Shown: positions 24,431 to 34,317, counted from the stretch's first letter. The stretch is DNA of 39,911 nucleotides from Prevotella sp. (GCA_017449025.1 JAFSKJ010000046.1:1-39911); one strand, 5' to 3'. Program-made: numbers and translations. The notes: generated by a model from the letters alone, not told the origin.

Positions 24431-27229
24431 TCACTTAACCGCAACCTTCTTGCCGTTTTGTATGTATAGCCCCTTCTTGACGTTCTTCACGCGCTGGCCG
24501 CTCAGGTTGTAGACATCTGCGTTCTGGTCGTTAACAACCTCAACACCATCGATGGCAGTGGGCACACCGTCGACGACAAGGTGGAGGGCACGTGCGGATC
24601 CAGCCGACTGACTTATCTGTATATATGCGCGATAGGCAGGGATAGTAGCACCGGCAGTGCCCACGGGGTAGATAACGTTGCTGCTTAGCACGTAGTTCTT
24701 CTCGGCGTTTGTGATAGCAGTAGAAGCATAGACACCTATCAGCGAAGCCTCACTTGCTGTGGCGACCGTAGCATTGGCGGCTTCCACCTCAATGTTGCTC
24801 AGGGAGATTTCGGTAGTACCGGCTTTGGAGCACATCATGAACGGCACGTTGGGCGTGCTGGCCTCAGCAGAGGCGAATGCCAGCTCACCGGTGGTAGCAT
24901 TATAGCTGCTCAGCGTAGCCACTGCGAGGCCGTCGTTGGCCTGCACTGCAAACGGATATACTGCCGTTACCCAGCGGTTTGCGGTCAGCCCGCGCGAGAT
25001 CTTCACCGTGGGATATATGCCGGGGTCGTAGGTAGGCACGGAGCCGTCGGCAAACACAAGAGGCAACATATAGGTCAGCTCCACATCGTCGGCAATGATC
25101 TGCGCCGGAGTGTTGTCCTTATTTTTCTTCTGGAAGCCGATGACGAGGTCGAAGGGCGTGGGCTCGGTGAGGGTGAAGTCGTAGGTCAGCTTCTCGGCCT
25201 GAGTAGTCTTCCGACCTATGGCGGTTTTTGTGTCGCCAAGCTTATAGCAGGAGAGGTTTGTCATGTTCTCCATATTGCTGTTCCATGAGAGTGACAGGCG
25301 GTAGCTGCCGGCAGGGAGCATCTTCTCCTTTGTTGCGGTGAGCGTGGTGGCACTGCTGCCCCAGTTCTTGCGCATGTAGAGCTTGCCGGAATTGTTATTT
25401 TGGTCTGTCTGCAGCACAGCCCAGGTGTCAGCATCATTATATCCTACCTCCCAGCCTGTCACAGCCTTGATGGTGTTGCTGTTGTCACCGTTGAGGACAC
25501 TTCCTGCCGGAGCACTGAAGTCGAGGTTCTCGCCGAGGAAGGCGGAAGCCGAGAAGCTTGTGGTTTGCTGGGAAGCATAGCCTACGAAGGCTGTGTTGAG
25601 GGCGGCGATGGCATCCTGCTCGGTGGCGTCGCTATCCATCTCGCTGTCGGTGGCAGAACCGCCGACCACACTACCGCCCGATGAGAAGGAGCGGGTGCCG
25701 TCGCTCATGGCCTTGTATCTCTTGAAGAGACGCAGCGAGGCATCGGTGGCATCCATCTGTGCGACAAGCTCCTGTGCCTTAGTTGCGTATGTGGAGGCCT
25801 GCGAGATGTCGTCGAGAGCTGTAGCCACAGCGTTCACCTTGGCCAGCAGGTCAGTCCAGGCCCCGGCACTCATCGTCACACGGCTGTAGTCCGTTCCGTC
25901 GGCCAGGTTGTAGTCGTTCTCAAAGCGCTCAAGGGCGGCAAGCATCAGGGCGCGGTTGTCCTTGACCTGCTGTATCTGCTGACGGGCGGTCTCGATGGCA
26001 TTGACGAGATCCTCCATCCGTTCATTGCGGTTCTCAGAGGTGACAGCCTGGGCATCGCTGACAGCCTGTTGAAGAGTGCCCTTCTGGCTGGTGGTGAGAT
26101 ACTGTGCGTCGGTACTGTTGAGCAGGCCGTTGGCCTCGTTGATATACGTGTTGATAAGCTCAATGACGGCGGCATCGGGATCGCCGTAGAACAGCAGTGA
26201 GAAACGGTCGGCGGCAACCCAGTTGCCGGTGCAGCCGTGGAGCTTCAGACCTATCTGCAGGGTGCCGTCGGTAACGGTGGCACGCACCTTGTACTCGCCG
26301 TAGGCACCAATCTCCTTCTGAGCCGTGCCGGCAGTGAGGAAGAAGCCGTTAGAGGGTGCGTCACCATTTCCCTGATTGATGTTATGACCATTGACGGCCA
26401 GCTCGTAGAGGCCATTGGGCAGATTGGTGAGCTGCTGCGTCAGTGTGGCATCGGGCAGGCCGGGGTTCGCCATCCATTTCTCCACGAAGCCTGTTCCGAC
26501 CTTCTTCTCCCAGTTGTTGTCCTGATATACCATGCCATTGTTAGTCCATCCCGTGAGGTTACGGTACTCGAAACTGGAGTTGGTGATGGCGTAGGTGACA
26601 TCGGTGGGCGAGCTGACAGAGGCCAGGTCGTCAAGGTCGAAGAGTTCGAACATACCCACGATGCACCACGACCTCATCTCATCGAAAGTTCCTTCTATAC
26701 CTATTTCAATGTCTGTATTATCAGAGGCAATTGTAAACTCAAGCGTGTTGCGGTACATCTTGGAGTCGAAGCAGTTGGCACCCTCGGCCTGAGAATTGGC
26801 GTAACCTGCTGCGGTAATGCTTCCAAGAGTTTTTAGTGCCACCTGATTGCTTCCTGCCTTGAGATATGCCAACGACTTGGAGCTGTTGGTGTTGTAGTTT
26901 TCTCCCTGGCGGAAGAACGAGTAGTTGACAAGCCGATAATTACCCTTAGGAAGCGTTATTGTCTGTTTCATGGAGTAAGCCGTCTGTATAAGGCTCCCCC
27001 ATCCTGCGTATGCCTCAGAGGCATAGCCGATGGTGTTATTACCTCTAACTGAATTAGAGAACGCATCAGCAGGATCATTCGTTGTAGTGTTTTTAGTGCA
27101 AGTCTTTGTCCAGCCAGACGTGCCGTTGGCAAGGGTGGCGTTGGTGATGTACTGGCTTGTGATGTCTTTTTGTGCCATGACAGTACCCGCCAAACCTATC
27201 AGTGCTATTGCTAATATATACTTTTTCAT
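24431..27229 (-). CDS. Large exported protein with carbohydrate-binding-like modules
   Basis: A 932-aa exported protein (signal peptide MKKYILAIALIGLAGTVMA). Two jelly-roll-like modules at the N-terminus (ITNATLANGTSGWT; ITNSSFEYRNLTGWT) are followed by a helical FIVAR-like segment (about 360-510, LTTSQKGTLQQAVSDAQAV) and another jelly-roll-like module (NLDFSAPAGSVLNGDN). The C-terminal module of about 210 aa (FADGSVPTYDPGIYPTVK onward) ends in the tail VYNLSGQRVKN ... GKKVAVK. That module is nearly identical to the end of the protein at 29350-33384. Probably surface glycan binding; no enzyme motif recognised. It lies 21 nt after the phosphoesterase gene. Confidence 0.75.
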   Translation of the reverse strand: MKKYILAIALIGLAGTVMAQKDITSQYITNATLANGTSGWTKTCTKNTTTNDPADAFSNSVRGNNTIGYASEAYAGWGSLIQTAYSMKQTITLPKGNYRLVNYSFFRQGENYNTNSSKSLAYLKAGSNQVALKTLGSITAAGYANSQAEGANCFDSKMYRNTLEFTIASDNTDIEIGIEGTFDEMRSWCIVGMFELFDLDDLASVSSPTDVTYAITNSSFEYRNLTGWTNNGMVYQDNNWEKKVGTGFVEKWMANPGLPDATLTQQLTNLPNGLYELAVNGHNINQGNGDAPSNGFFLTAGTAQKEIGAYGEYKVRATVTDGTLQIGLKLHGCTGNWVAADRFSLLFYGDPDAAVIELINTYINEANGLLNSTDAQYLTTSQKGTLQQAVSDAQAVTSENRNERMEDLVNAIETARQQIQQVKDNRALMLAALERFENDYNLADGTDYSRVTMSAGAWTDLLAKVNAVATALDDISQASTYATKAQELVAQMDATDASLRLFKRYKAMSDGTRSFSSGGSVVGGSATDSEMDSDATEQDAIAALNTAFVGYASQQTTSFSASAFLGENLDFSAPAGSVLNGDNSNTIKAVTGWEVGYNDADTWAVLQTDQNNNSGKLYMRKNWGSSATTLTATKEKMLPAGSYRLSLSWNSNMENMTNLSCYKLGDTKTAIGRKTTQAEKLTYDFTLTEPTPFDLVIGFQKKNKDNTPAQIIADDVELTYMLPLVFADGSVPTYDPGIYPTVKISRGLTANRWVTAVYPFAVQANDGLAVATLSSYNATTGELAFASAEASTPNVPFMMCSKAGTTEISLSNIEVEAANATVATASEASLIGVYASTAITNAEKNYVLSSNVIYPVGTAGATIPAYRAYIQISQSAGSARALHLVVDGVPTAIDGVEVVNDQNADVYNLSGQRVKNVKKGLYIQNGKKVAVK

Positions 27230-27250
27230 GTTATTCTTTTTTATTGATTA

Positions 27251-28648
27251 TCAGAACTGTGTCTGTATGACCTCCTTCACACCCTCGCCGCGCTTGAAGA
27301 GGACGACGAAGGCGTTGTTCGACTGCTCCGTGTTGCCGTTGGCGGCCACGGTGTAGTCATGCACCTTGTTGTCAGAGACTACGGTGCTGGTGTAGGTCAT
27401 GTCGGCAAAGCGGTGGTAGTGGCCGGAGAAGTGCTGCACCTTGCCGTCCACCTTTCCTGCAGCCTTCATCATGATGGCCGACAGCGGGTCTTTCTTCAGG
27501 GTGTTGGCCGACGTGGCATCGTTGTAGGCGATGCCAGAGGTGCTGGAGCCGTAGATAGAGGTGTCTGTCGAGGGGATGTAGAGACCCTTGTCGTTCTGGT
27601 CGAGCCACCAGCGGTTGCAGTCGGAGCCTGCCAGCCACGGGTAGTGCTGCATCCAGACGCTGGCCTCGTCGGCATGGTTCTCTACGAAGGTGTTAAGGGC
27701 GCTGATAACGCCATCGGGGGCGTAATAGGTGGCACTGGTGAACAGGAATGGTTTCTTGTAAAGTTTCTGGAACCAGTAGGTCTGGGCGCAGTAGAAGCGT
27801 ACGTCCTTGAACTTGAAGGTGAAGGGCTTACTTTGGAAGTAGCTCGACTTGGAGTCATCGGTGAAGTAGGTGATGTTCTCGTCGAAAACACCCTTGCCGT
27901 TCCAGTAGTTGTTATTGTCGGTGATGGCGCTGATGGTCTCGTCATCGGCATTTGAGCCACTTGTGGTGGCTCCCTTGTCGGGGTTATCGCCCGTCCAGTA
28001 GTCGGGCGAGAGGTCGTGGTTGCCTGCAATAAATATAAAAGGTATACCGGCGGTCTTGGCCAGCTCTGCTGTGCAGTTGAGGAAGTTCGTGTGTGTGCCA
28101 CTGCTGCCGTCGTCGCCCTTGTCCTGGTCGATGTCGCCAAGGCAGAAGACGATGCTGGTCTTGGGGATGAGGTTAGTGGCACCTGCCGTGGTGAAGCTTA
28201 CCTTCTTGGTGCCGTCCTTGCCCATGTTCAGAATGTTGTTCATGATGGTGGTCATGTCCTCCTGGCTGGTGCCGTCGTGTCCGCTGCCCTGGTTGATGTG
28301 GCAGTCGGAGAAGAACACGGCGCAGAACCACACGTCCTCGACGAAACGGAAGCCGTAGGCCTTGTTGTTATAGGTGAACACCTTTATCTCGTCGTAGTTA
28401 ATGGTGGTAGTCGTGGGGTTGGGGGTCACCTCGTTAGCGTCGACGGGGAAACCGTCGACCACAACATCTGAGATGAGGCCGCTGAGGTTAGTGCCGGAGG
28501 GCAGGGTAACAGTAGTAAGACCCTTACTGTTGGTCTCGGCCACATCGCTATATGTCACACCGTTAAGCGTGAACGTCATCTGCGCCCACGCCGTGGTGAT
28601 GCCCACAAGGAGCAGCGTGCATAGTGTTGTTAGCTTTCTTTTCATCAT
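27251..28648 (-). CDS. Exported calcineurin-like metallophosphoesterase
   Basis: A 465-aa exported protein (signal peptide ending TTAWAQ) with an intact dimetal site: D115/H117 in FFSDCHI, D172 in CLGDID, N210/H211 in AGNHD, H335 in MQHYPW, and H410/H412 in SGHYH. A domain of about 100 aa precedes the catalytic fold. Substrate unknown; secreted members cleave phosphomonoesters or phosphodiesters. First gene of a minus-strand operon with the 932-aa protein and the 60-aa peptide. Confidence 0.85.
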   Translation of the reverse strand: MMKRKLTTLCTLLLVGITTAWAQMTFTLNGVTYSDVAETNSKGLTTVTLPSGTNLSGLISDVVVDGFPVDANEVTPNPTTTTINYDEIKVFTYNNKAYGFRFVEDVWFCAVFFSDCHINQGSGHDGTSQEDMTTIMNNILNMGKDGTKKVSFTTAGATNLIPKTSIVFCLGDIDQDKGDDGSSGTHTNFLNCTAELAKTAGIPFIFIAGNHDLSPDYWTGDNPDKGATTSGSNADDETISAITDNNNYWNGKGVFDENITYFTDDSKSSYFQSKPFTFKFKDVRFYCAQTYWFQKLYKKPFLFTSATYYAPDGVISALNTFVENHADEASVWMQHYPWLAGSDCNRWWLDQNDKGLYIPSTDTSIYGSSTSGIAYNDATSANTLKKDPLSAIMMKAAGKVDGKVQHFSGHYHRFADMTYTSTVVSDNKVHDYTVAANGNTEQSNNAFVVLFKRGEGVKEVIQTQF

Positions 28649-29032
28649 AATATTCTCAATTATCGTTTGACATTAGGCAAGTAGTAAGATAATTTGGACA
28701 AATATACAAAAAAAAATCCAAACAACGCATCATTTAAGACATTTTAAGAGTGTCTGAGTTGCCAACGACAACAAAGACAACAAAGACAACTTCACAAACT
28801 CCTGTTTTACGACAATGAATTAGGGCGTTGTACCTCAATAATCTTTATACACACCGATAGGAAGACGATACCATAGGCATCAAACCACCTTACGTGCGCG
28901 TACAAGTTGACAAAGATAAGTTGTCCAAGTTGTTTAGGTTGTCGTTAACATCCCCTCTGGGGCATTTGGCTGCGCATGGTAACCTTCCATGAAGCGTAAG
29001 CAAGTCTAATAAAATACCCTATTGCGGAAGTT
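28649..29032. other. Intergenic region with repeated blocks and weak promoter
   Basis: No gene seen. On the minus strand TATATTTG (28699-28706) fits a -7 element for the phosphoesterase operon, but a TTTG at proper spacing is missing. It contains GACAAC-rich repeats (28768-28792) and blocks shared with 23817-24008. Confidence 0.5.
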
Positions 29033-29033
29033 G

Positions 29034-29081
29034 AAAAAACAGTCAGGGCGCACACTGCACAGGCTGTGCAGCTGCGCCCTG
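29034..29081 (-). terminator. Rho-independent terminator after the 61-aa peptide gene
   Basis: Stem-loop identical in sequence to that at 24124-24161, followed on the minus strand by CTGACTGTTTTTTC. Confidence 0.8.
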
Positions 29082-29127
29082 AGAGGCTATTGTGATTGTA
29101 AAAGCAAGGATGCTCGTAATAATACGG

Positions 29128-29313
29128 TTAGTAATCCGCATCGTCCCAGACAGAACCGCCACGGCGGGCGTCAACTGAATTCTGGGTAGGGTCGAAAGGT
29201 GTATCGGATTTTGTTACGCCTCCAAGACCACCGACAGACGTGATGGAGTTATTAAGCAAGGACTGAACTTTCAGCCTTGTGATTACAATATTCGGTGAAA
29301 TATAATTTTTCAT
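29128..29313 (-). CDS. Small peptide, 61 aa, paired with a large exported protein
   Basis: Paralogue of the peptide at 24208-24390: MKNYISPNIVITRLKVQSLL, a GGLGG segment where the other has EGLEG, then TKSDTPFDP and an RRGGSVWDDADY end. The C-terminal RRGGSVWDD and the N-terminal half are the conserved parts. It lies 36 nt after the 1344-aa protein gene. Function unknown. Confidence 0.7.
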   Translation of the reverse strand: MKNYISPNIVITRLKVQSLLNNSITSVGGLGGVTKSDTPFDPTQNSVDARRGGSVWDDADY

Positions 29314-29349
29314 ATCTATGTTCTTTATTAAGTTTCTATGAATATCAAA

Positions 29350-32300
29350 TTACTTAACCGCAACCTTCTTGCCGTTTTGGATGTATAGTCCCTTCTTGAC
29401 GTTCTTCACGCGCTGGCCACTCAGGTTGTAGATATCAGCGTTCTGGTCGTTAACAACTTCAACACCCTCGATGGCAGCGGGCACGCCGTCGACAACAAAG
29501 TGGAGTGCACGTGCGGATCCAGCCGACTGACTTATCTGTATATATGCTCGATAGGCAGGGATAGTAGCACCGGCAGCACCCACGGGGTATATGACGTTGC
29601 TGCTTAGCACGTAGTTCTTTTCGGCGTTAGTGATGGGAGTAGAGGTATACACACCTATCAGTGAAGCCTCACTTGCGGTGGCACTCGCAGCACTTGCGGC
29701 TTCCACCTCCACGTTGCTTAGAGAAATCTCTGTCATACCGTCATCGGCTGTCGAGCGCATCAGGAATGGTACGTTAGGCTCACTGGCATTTGCTGTCTTG
29801 AAGACAAGGGCACCAGTAGATGCAGTGTAACTATCGAGAACAGCCATTTCATCCACATCACTCACAGCGAACGGATAAACAGCAGTAGCCCACTTATCTT
29901 TAGCCAACGTACGAGTAATCTTCACGGAAGGATAGGTGCCAGGAGCGTATGTGGGAACATCAGAACCGTCGGCGAACTCAAGAACCTGAGATGCAGCCTT
30001 TGTAATAGAAACACCTGTCATTACAGTGTTACCGCTGTTACCCAATGTCAACACATAGTTACCAGCAGCACCTGTAACAAATACAAGAGACTTGGTAGCC
30101 AAACCATCTGTGTACTTTGTATTGTACGCATCGAAACTCATTGCAGCCATACCATCCTCAGAATTGAGAACAGATACCGTCATACCATTGTTTGAATTGT
30201 TCTCCCACGCAGCATATTTAAATGTCAGATTGTAAATGGTATTAGCCTTAAGAGGCATTGTATAAACACCGGCATTTCCATATTGCAATGAACCCGGCTG
30301 ATTGTAATATCCAGTGGTGGAACCATAGACATCTTTTATGAACTGGCCCCAACCATTGGTTCGAGTCCAACCATATTGTTGAATGTTAGCAGCAGGAGAA
30401 CCTTGTCCGTTTGCAAAGTTTCCATTGTAAACGCACTCTACGTCACTACCATTGGCCGTCCAAGTTGCACCAGTCAAAGCTGTGGTAGCAGATACGACAG
30501 CTGCACTTGAAGCTGTATTTGTGTCGAGAGCCTTGGCAGCAACAATAGCCTCAAGAGCAGTTACGTTATTATAAGGAGCATACTCGCCAGTCTCAAATCC
30601 AAGAGTGTTTTCCTCTGCAGCAGCGATAGCTTCAGCAAGAGCATTCTTCTCGGCAGTTGTAGCCTTTGCCTCATAGTGAGTCAGAGACCAACCGAAGAAC
30701 GGCAGCCATGCACCATTACACTTTGAAGGAGAAGCTATACCGATGGTCAGCGTCTCACCCTCAGAAACATATACATAAACATCATTCAGATAGGTGTCGC
30801 CACTATTCTTCATGTCTGTGCGGCTATCAATTGAATGACCGCCTGCATACCAAGACTTCAGCTGTGTGAGATTACTTGAAGTAGCAGTATTGGCATATAC
30901 CCATGCATTGGTGTTAATCTCATTGCCGACACGGTTACCAGATGCTGCATCGCCAGGACGCCATGTAGCATGAACTGAAACCTTGTAGATACCCTCTTCA
31001 AGCCCCGTAATATCTTGCTTGATACCACCAAAGCCGTCCCAAACTTCACCAGTTGTTCCATTGGCATCGAAACTCTTGTTTCCGGTTGCATAGGTCACTT
31101 GTGTCCAATTGTCCAGGTTTGCTGTACATTCAGCGTTTGAAATGTTGCTTGTCACGTCGGTTGCGCCGAAATCAGATGCAAGGAGACTTGCAAGTCCTGC
31201 TACTGTAGAAGCCGATTTGCCTGCTCTTGTTGCTACTACAGTGGCTTCACCATTTCTTAAAGCAGCAAGATTTGCGAGATAAGTTTCCTTGCTAATGGGA
31301 ACCCAAATGATAGCCTCACCTTCTGTGTCCGTAACATCAAGATAGTCGTACGGTACGTCGTTGGATGAGTTTGTGTTTGTCTTTACATATTTGTTGTCAT
31401 TCGTACGTAAAACATATCCTCCATCAGCAACCTCTATGCTGTATGAATCTTCACCTCTGTCAACAAAGATGTCAGTGGTGTATCCTATGTACTTGTCGGT
31501 ATTTGCAGCCAAAGAATTGTCATGATTCTTCAGACGATATTTTCCATTAGGCAGCATAATTGCGTCTAAAGAAATTCCGAGGTCGGCAACCACAGCCCTA
31601 GTTCCCCAGTCACCACCACGGCCAAGATAGGTTTGGGTATTTTTCTTTTGGAAGTAATAGAGACCTTCAGCAATAACACCGGTCTTGACTGTGGTACTGA
31701 TAGCAGCATTGGACTCCTGTCCCTCATAACCTACTACGCCAGCGGCAACAGATATAGTATAGGTTGAATTCAAATCTAACGTCACATCTGAGAACGTTGC
31801 GGTCATGACATTGTCATTCAGAGCAAGTGTTCCTTCCTTAACGGGCTCACTGCCCTTCGAGAGGGTTGCTTTAGCCGTATTGTTAAGCAGTGCGAAAGTG
31901 GCAGCAGGATCTGTACTTCCTGCAGCGCTAAAGGTGAAATCAATCGTTGTTAATCCACTAATATATGCGCCATCATCAATGCTTGGTGTGGCAGCACCAA
32001 CCGTGTAGGTATAGCTGGCTACGCCGATTTTCAGGTTGTTTGCAGAAGATGACTTCACATAGTAGCGAGTAGCGGAGAAGCTGTTATTCTCGGCAGTAAA
32101 ATTTGCTGTAACGGTTGAACCATTTTTTACGAGGATTGTGCCGTCTGTGGTATAGACGATTTCTCCCAGATTGTCAGCCATTGCTGTGTAGTTGTCTGCA
32201 GCTACGTTGATGTCAATATAGTACCACGTATCAGCAGCCATATCGCCGTTTGCAGGCAGTTCGGTAGCTACGCCAGCAATGGTGGGGATAGAATAGATGA

Positions 32301-33384
32301 GGAACGCACGCTTACCATTTCCTGCAGATTTGTTACTTGCAAGATCTTCACCATCGGTGGGATTATAGGGTGAGTTTTTATAGTTTCCAACAAACTCTCC
32401 TGTACTTGTTACACTACTCAAAGTCCATACTCCATCGCTAACAACAGGGCGGTATTCTGCATTAGCAGTCAATGCGTCTGTGGCTTGCATATTCCAAGAA
32501 GCAGCACTATAAATGTATTTGTTGTCTGATACATTCTTTATGGCATAGCCACTTCCGTATGATTCTGTTGTCCACATTTGAGTGGTATTATCAACAGGGT
32601 CACCAGCAAGAAACTTATATTTGGGACGTCCACCCGTTCCTGTCATGGCAAATCCAGACTCCCCACCATTTTCAGTTGCATCGAGGAAAGCATAATAATA
32701 GCCAGGAATTCCAAGTCCTTCCATAGAAGTAACTTGAGTCCATCCTGCAGAAATCAAAGAGCCAGAGTATTTGCGGCTTGCATTATATGTAGAGCGAGCC
32801 ATCTTATACACATAAAAACCAGGAGCGTTATCAGCACCTTTGTTGGTAGCAGTTGCAGCATAGTTTCCATCTTCTTTCAACATTCCTGCATTATTCGAAA
32901 GATCAACTGTTGGGCTATCTTTGTATGGACCCAAATATGTGCTGTTGTTATTTGCCGCATTTGCGATGGTATACTTGCCGCCATCTAATATAAAAGTGTA
33001 TTGACTATTCTCGTTGGCAGCTTTAAAGGATGCAGCCCAACCAGCGCCACCATTGGTGTTGTAATAATAGTTGTCAACGATGCTTTTCAAAGCGTAGCTG
33101 GTACTATTATCTTCAATAATCCAAACCTCTCCAGCAACTACAGAAGGGTCAACTAAGGTTTGGTAAACAGCTTTTGTTTCTGTTTTCGGTACTGCATTAG
33201 ACAATGCATACTTTGACTCTTGTGCATCTACAAATACGAAATAATAATCGCCAAGTGTCAATGATGACAAATCTGTCACCTGCATCCACCCTGCACTCGT
33301 CAAGTCTGAAGTGGTGTAAGCATTACCAGAAATTACCCCCCCCAGTAAGGCGAGAGTAGTAATGAATAGTTTAAGTTTTCTCAT
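29350..33384 (-). CDS. Very large exported multidomain surface protein
   Basis: A 1344-aa exported protein (signal peptide to about GNAY). Residues 25-390 contain two homologous beta-rich repeats, each opening with SAGWMQVTDL- or SAGWTQVTSM-type segments and a YYFVFVDA / YYYAFLDA strand. Ig-like Big_5-type (about 460-570), further beta-trefoil-like (YYFQKKNTQTYLGRGGDW) and CBM-like modules follow. The C-terminal module (about 1140-1344) is the one shared with the protein at 24431-27229. No catalytic residues recognised. Visibly more A+T-rich than its neighbours over its 5' two-thirds, whereas the shared 3' end resembles them. Confidence 0.75.
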   Translation of the reverse strand: MRKLKLFITTLALLGGVISGNAYTTSDLTSAGWMQVTDLSSLTLGDYYFVFVDAQESKYALSNAVPKTETKAVYQTLVDPSVVAGEVWIIEDNSTSYALKSIVDNYYYNTNGGAGWAASFKAANENSQYTFILDGGKYTIANAANNNSTYLGPYKDSPTVDLSNNAGMLKEDGNYAATATNKGADNAPGFYVYKMARSTYNASRKYSGSLISAGWTQVTSMEGLGIPGYYYAFLDATENGGESGFAMTGTGGRPKYKFLAGDPVDNTTQMWTTESYGSGYAIKNVSDNKYIYSAASWNMQATDALTANAEYRPVVSDGVWTLSSVTSTGEFVGNYKNSPYNPTDGEDLASNKSAGNGKRAFLIYSIPTIAGVATELPANGDMAADTWYYIDINVAADNYTAMADNLGEIVYTTDGTILVKNGSTVTANFTAENNSFSATRYYVKSSSANNLKIGVASYTYTVGAATPSIDDGAYISGLTTIDFTFSAAGSTDPAATFALLNNTAKATLSKGSEPVKEGTLALNDNVMTATFSDVTLDLNSTYTISVAAGVVGYEGQESNAAISTTVKTGVIAEGLYYFQKKNTQTYLGRGGDWGTRAVVADLGISLDAIMLPNGKYRLKNHDNSLAANTDKYIGYTTDIFVDRGEDSYSIEVADGGYVLRTNDNKYVKTNTNSSNDVPYDYLDVTDTEGEAIIWVPISKETYLANLAALRNGEATVVATRAGKSASTVAGLASLLASDFGATDVTSNISNAECTANLDNWTQVTYATGNKSFDANGTTGEVWDGFGGIKQDITGLEEGIYKVSVHATWRPGDAASGNRVGNEINTNAWVYANTATSSNLTQLKSWYAGGHSIDSRTDMKNSGDTYLNDVYVYVSEGETLTIGIASPSKCNGAWLPFFGWSLTHYEAKATTAEKNALAEAIAAAEENTLGFETGEYAPYNNVTALEAIVAAKALDTNTASSAAVVSATTALTGATWTANGSDVECVYNGNFANGQGSPAANIQQYGWTRTNGWGQFIKDVYGSTTGYYNQPGSLQYGNAGVYTMPLKANTIYNLTFKYAAWENNSNNGMTVSVLNSEDGMAAMSFDAYNTKYTDGLATKSLVFVTGAAGNYVLTLGNSGNTVMTGVSITKAASQVLEFADGSDVPTYAPGTYPSVKITRTLAKDKWATAVYPFAVSDVDEMAVLDSYTASTGALVFKTANASEPNVPFLMRSTADDGMTEISLSNVEVEAASAASATASEASLIGVYTSTPITNAEKNYVLSSNVIYPVGAAGATIPAYRAYIQISQSAGSARALHFVVDGVPAAIEGVEVVNDQNADIYNLSGQRVKNVKKGLYIQNGKKVAVK

Positions 33385-33524
33385 AAATCTTAGGTGTTAA
33401 TTATTATGTTATTTGGTTTTATTTATTGCAGTAAGGTATCTAAGGTCTCCACCAACGTGACACACTCTCTGTTTCCATTTATGTGAGATGTGTGTATTTA
33501 TGGTTCTAAGTAACAATGTGCTTG

Positions 33525-33556
33525 CAAAGTTACGAATAAATTATGAAACCAACAAA
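33525..33556 (-). promoter_or_regulatory. Promoter of the 1344-aa protein gene
   Basis: On the minus strand TTTG (33553-33556), a 20-nt spacer and TAACTTTG (33525-33532). The implied leader is about 130 nt, long enough for post-transcriptional control; I see no known riboswitch in it. Confidence 0.75.
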
Positions 33557-33612
33557 TAATATGCACACAAATTGCACATGAATGGGTTAAAAAGGATGAC
33601 AACTACCGCGGT

Positions 33613-34317
33613 TCAGTCTTTTAGCGAGTAGGTGACGGTGGTCACCACGCGTACCTTTTTTATATAGGGGGTGTTGTCGTCGCGGTTGTCGATGGAGAAC
33701 TGTCCCTGGTCGGCGGAGACTATCTTGTCGAGCTTGGAGTGGGAGTTCTCGGCAAACTGCTGCGCCGTCTTCTCGGCGTTCTCTATGGCCTCCTGCATCA
33801 TCTTGGGCTTCATATCCATGAACGACACGTACTCGTACTTGACGGGGTTATCGTAGCTGCCGTCCACGATAGCCACGCCCTCCTTGAGCAGGTCGCCCTG
33901 CTTGGCTATGATGGAGCGCACCTGGGCGACATTACGGCTGGTGACGGTGATGACCGATGTGATGATGTAGCGGTAGTTCTTGTTGTTGTCGCTGTACTCA
34001 CGGGCATTGAGGTCCACCACGGACGGTGCGTTGATGGTAAGCTCATTATCCTTGATGCCATTGCGCATGAGGAAAGCCTTTATCTTTCCCTGTGTCACCC
34101 CAATCTTGTTGTACAGCTCGGGCAGGTCGTTGCCAAGCTCTTTCGAGACTATGGGCCACGTCACCTTGTCGGCCTCCACCTCCTGCTCTGCCAGTCCCTT
34201 TACGTTAACCCTGCGGTCTTTGTTTGCAAAGTCGTCGATGCCTGCCTTTATGAAACATCCCAAACATGCCAATCCCACTGCAATGATGGCTGCGCTTATT
34301 GTCCTGTTCTCTTTCAT
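33613..34317 (-). CDS. SIMPL-domain (DUF541) protein
   Basis: A 234-aa protein with an N-terminal membrane segment ([15 protein letters not shown]) that includes a cysteine, so a lipoprotein or an anchored periplasmic protein. The rest matches SIMPL/DUF541: [19 protein letters not shown] at the start and [14 protein letters not shown] at the end. Family members are often linked to envelope stress, with no firm biochemical role. Start chosen at 34317 (MKENRTIS); the upstream in-frame ATG lies within the likely promoter region (CATCTTTG at 34344-34351, minus strand). Confidence 0.85.
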   Translation of the reverse strand: MKENRTISAAIIAVGLACLGCFIKAGIDDFANKDRRVNVKGLAEQEVEADKVTWPIVSKELGNDLPELYNKIGVTQGKIKAFLMRNGIKDNELTINAPSVVDLNAREYSDNNKNYRYIITSVITVTSRNVAQVRSIIAKQGDLLKEGVAIVDGSYDNPVKYEYVSFMDMKPKMMQEAIENAEKTAQQFAENSHSKLDKIVSADQGQFSIDNRDDNTPYIKKVRVVTTVTYSLKD

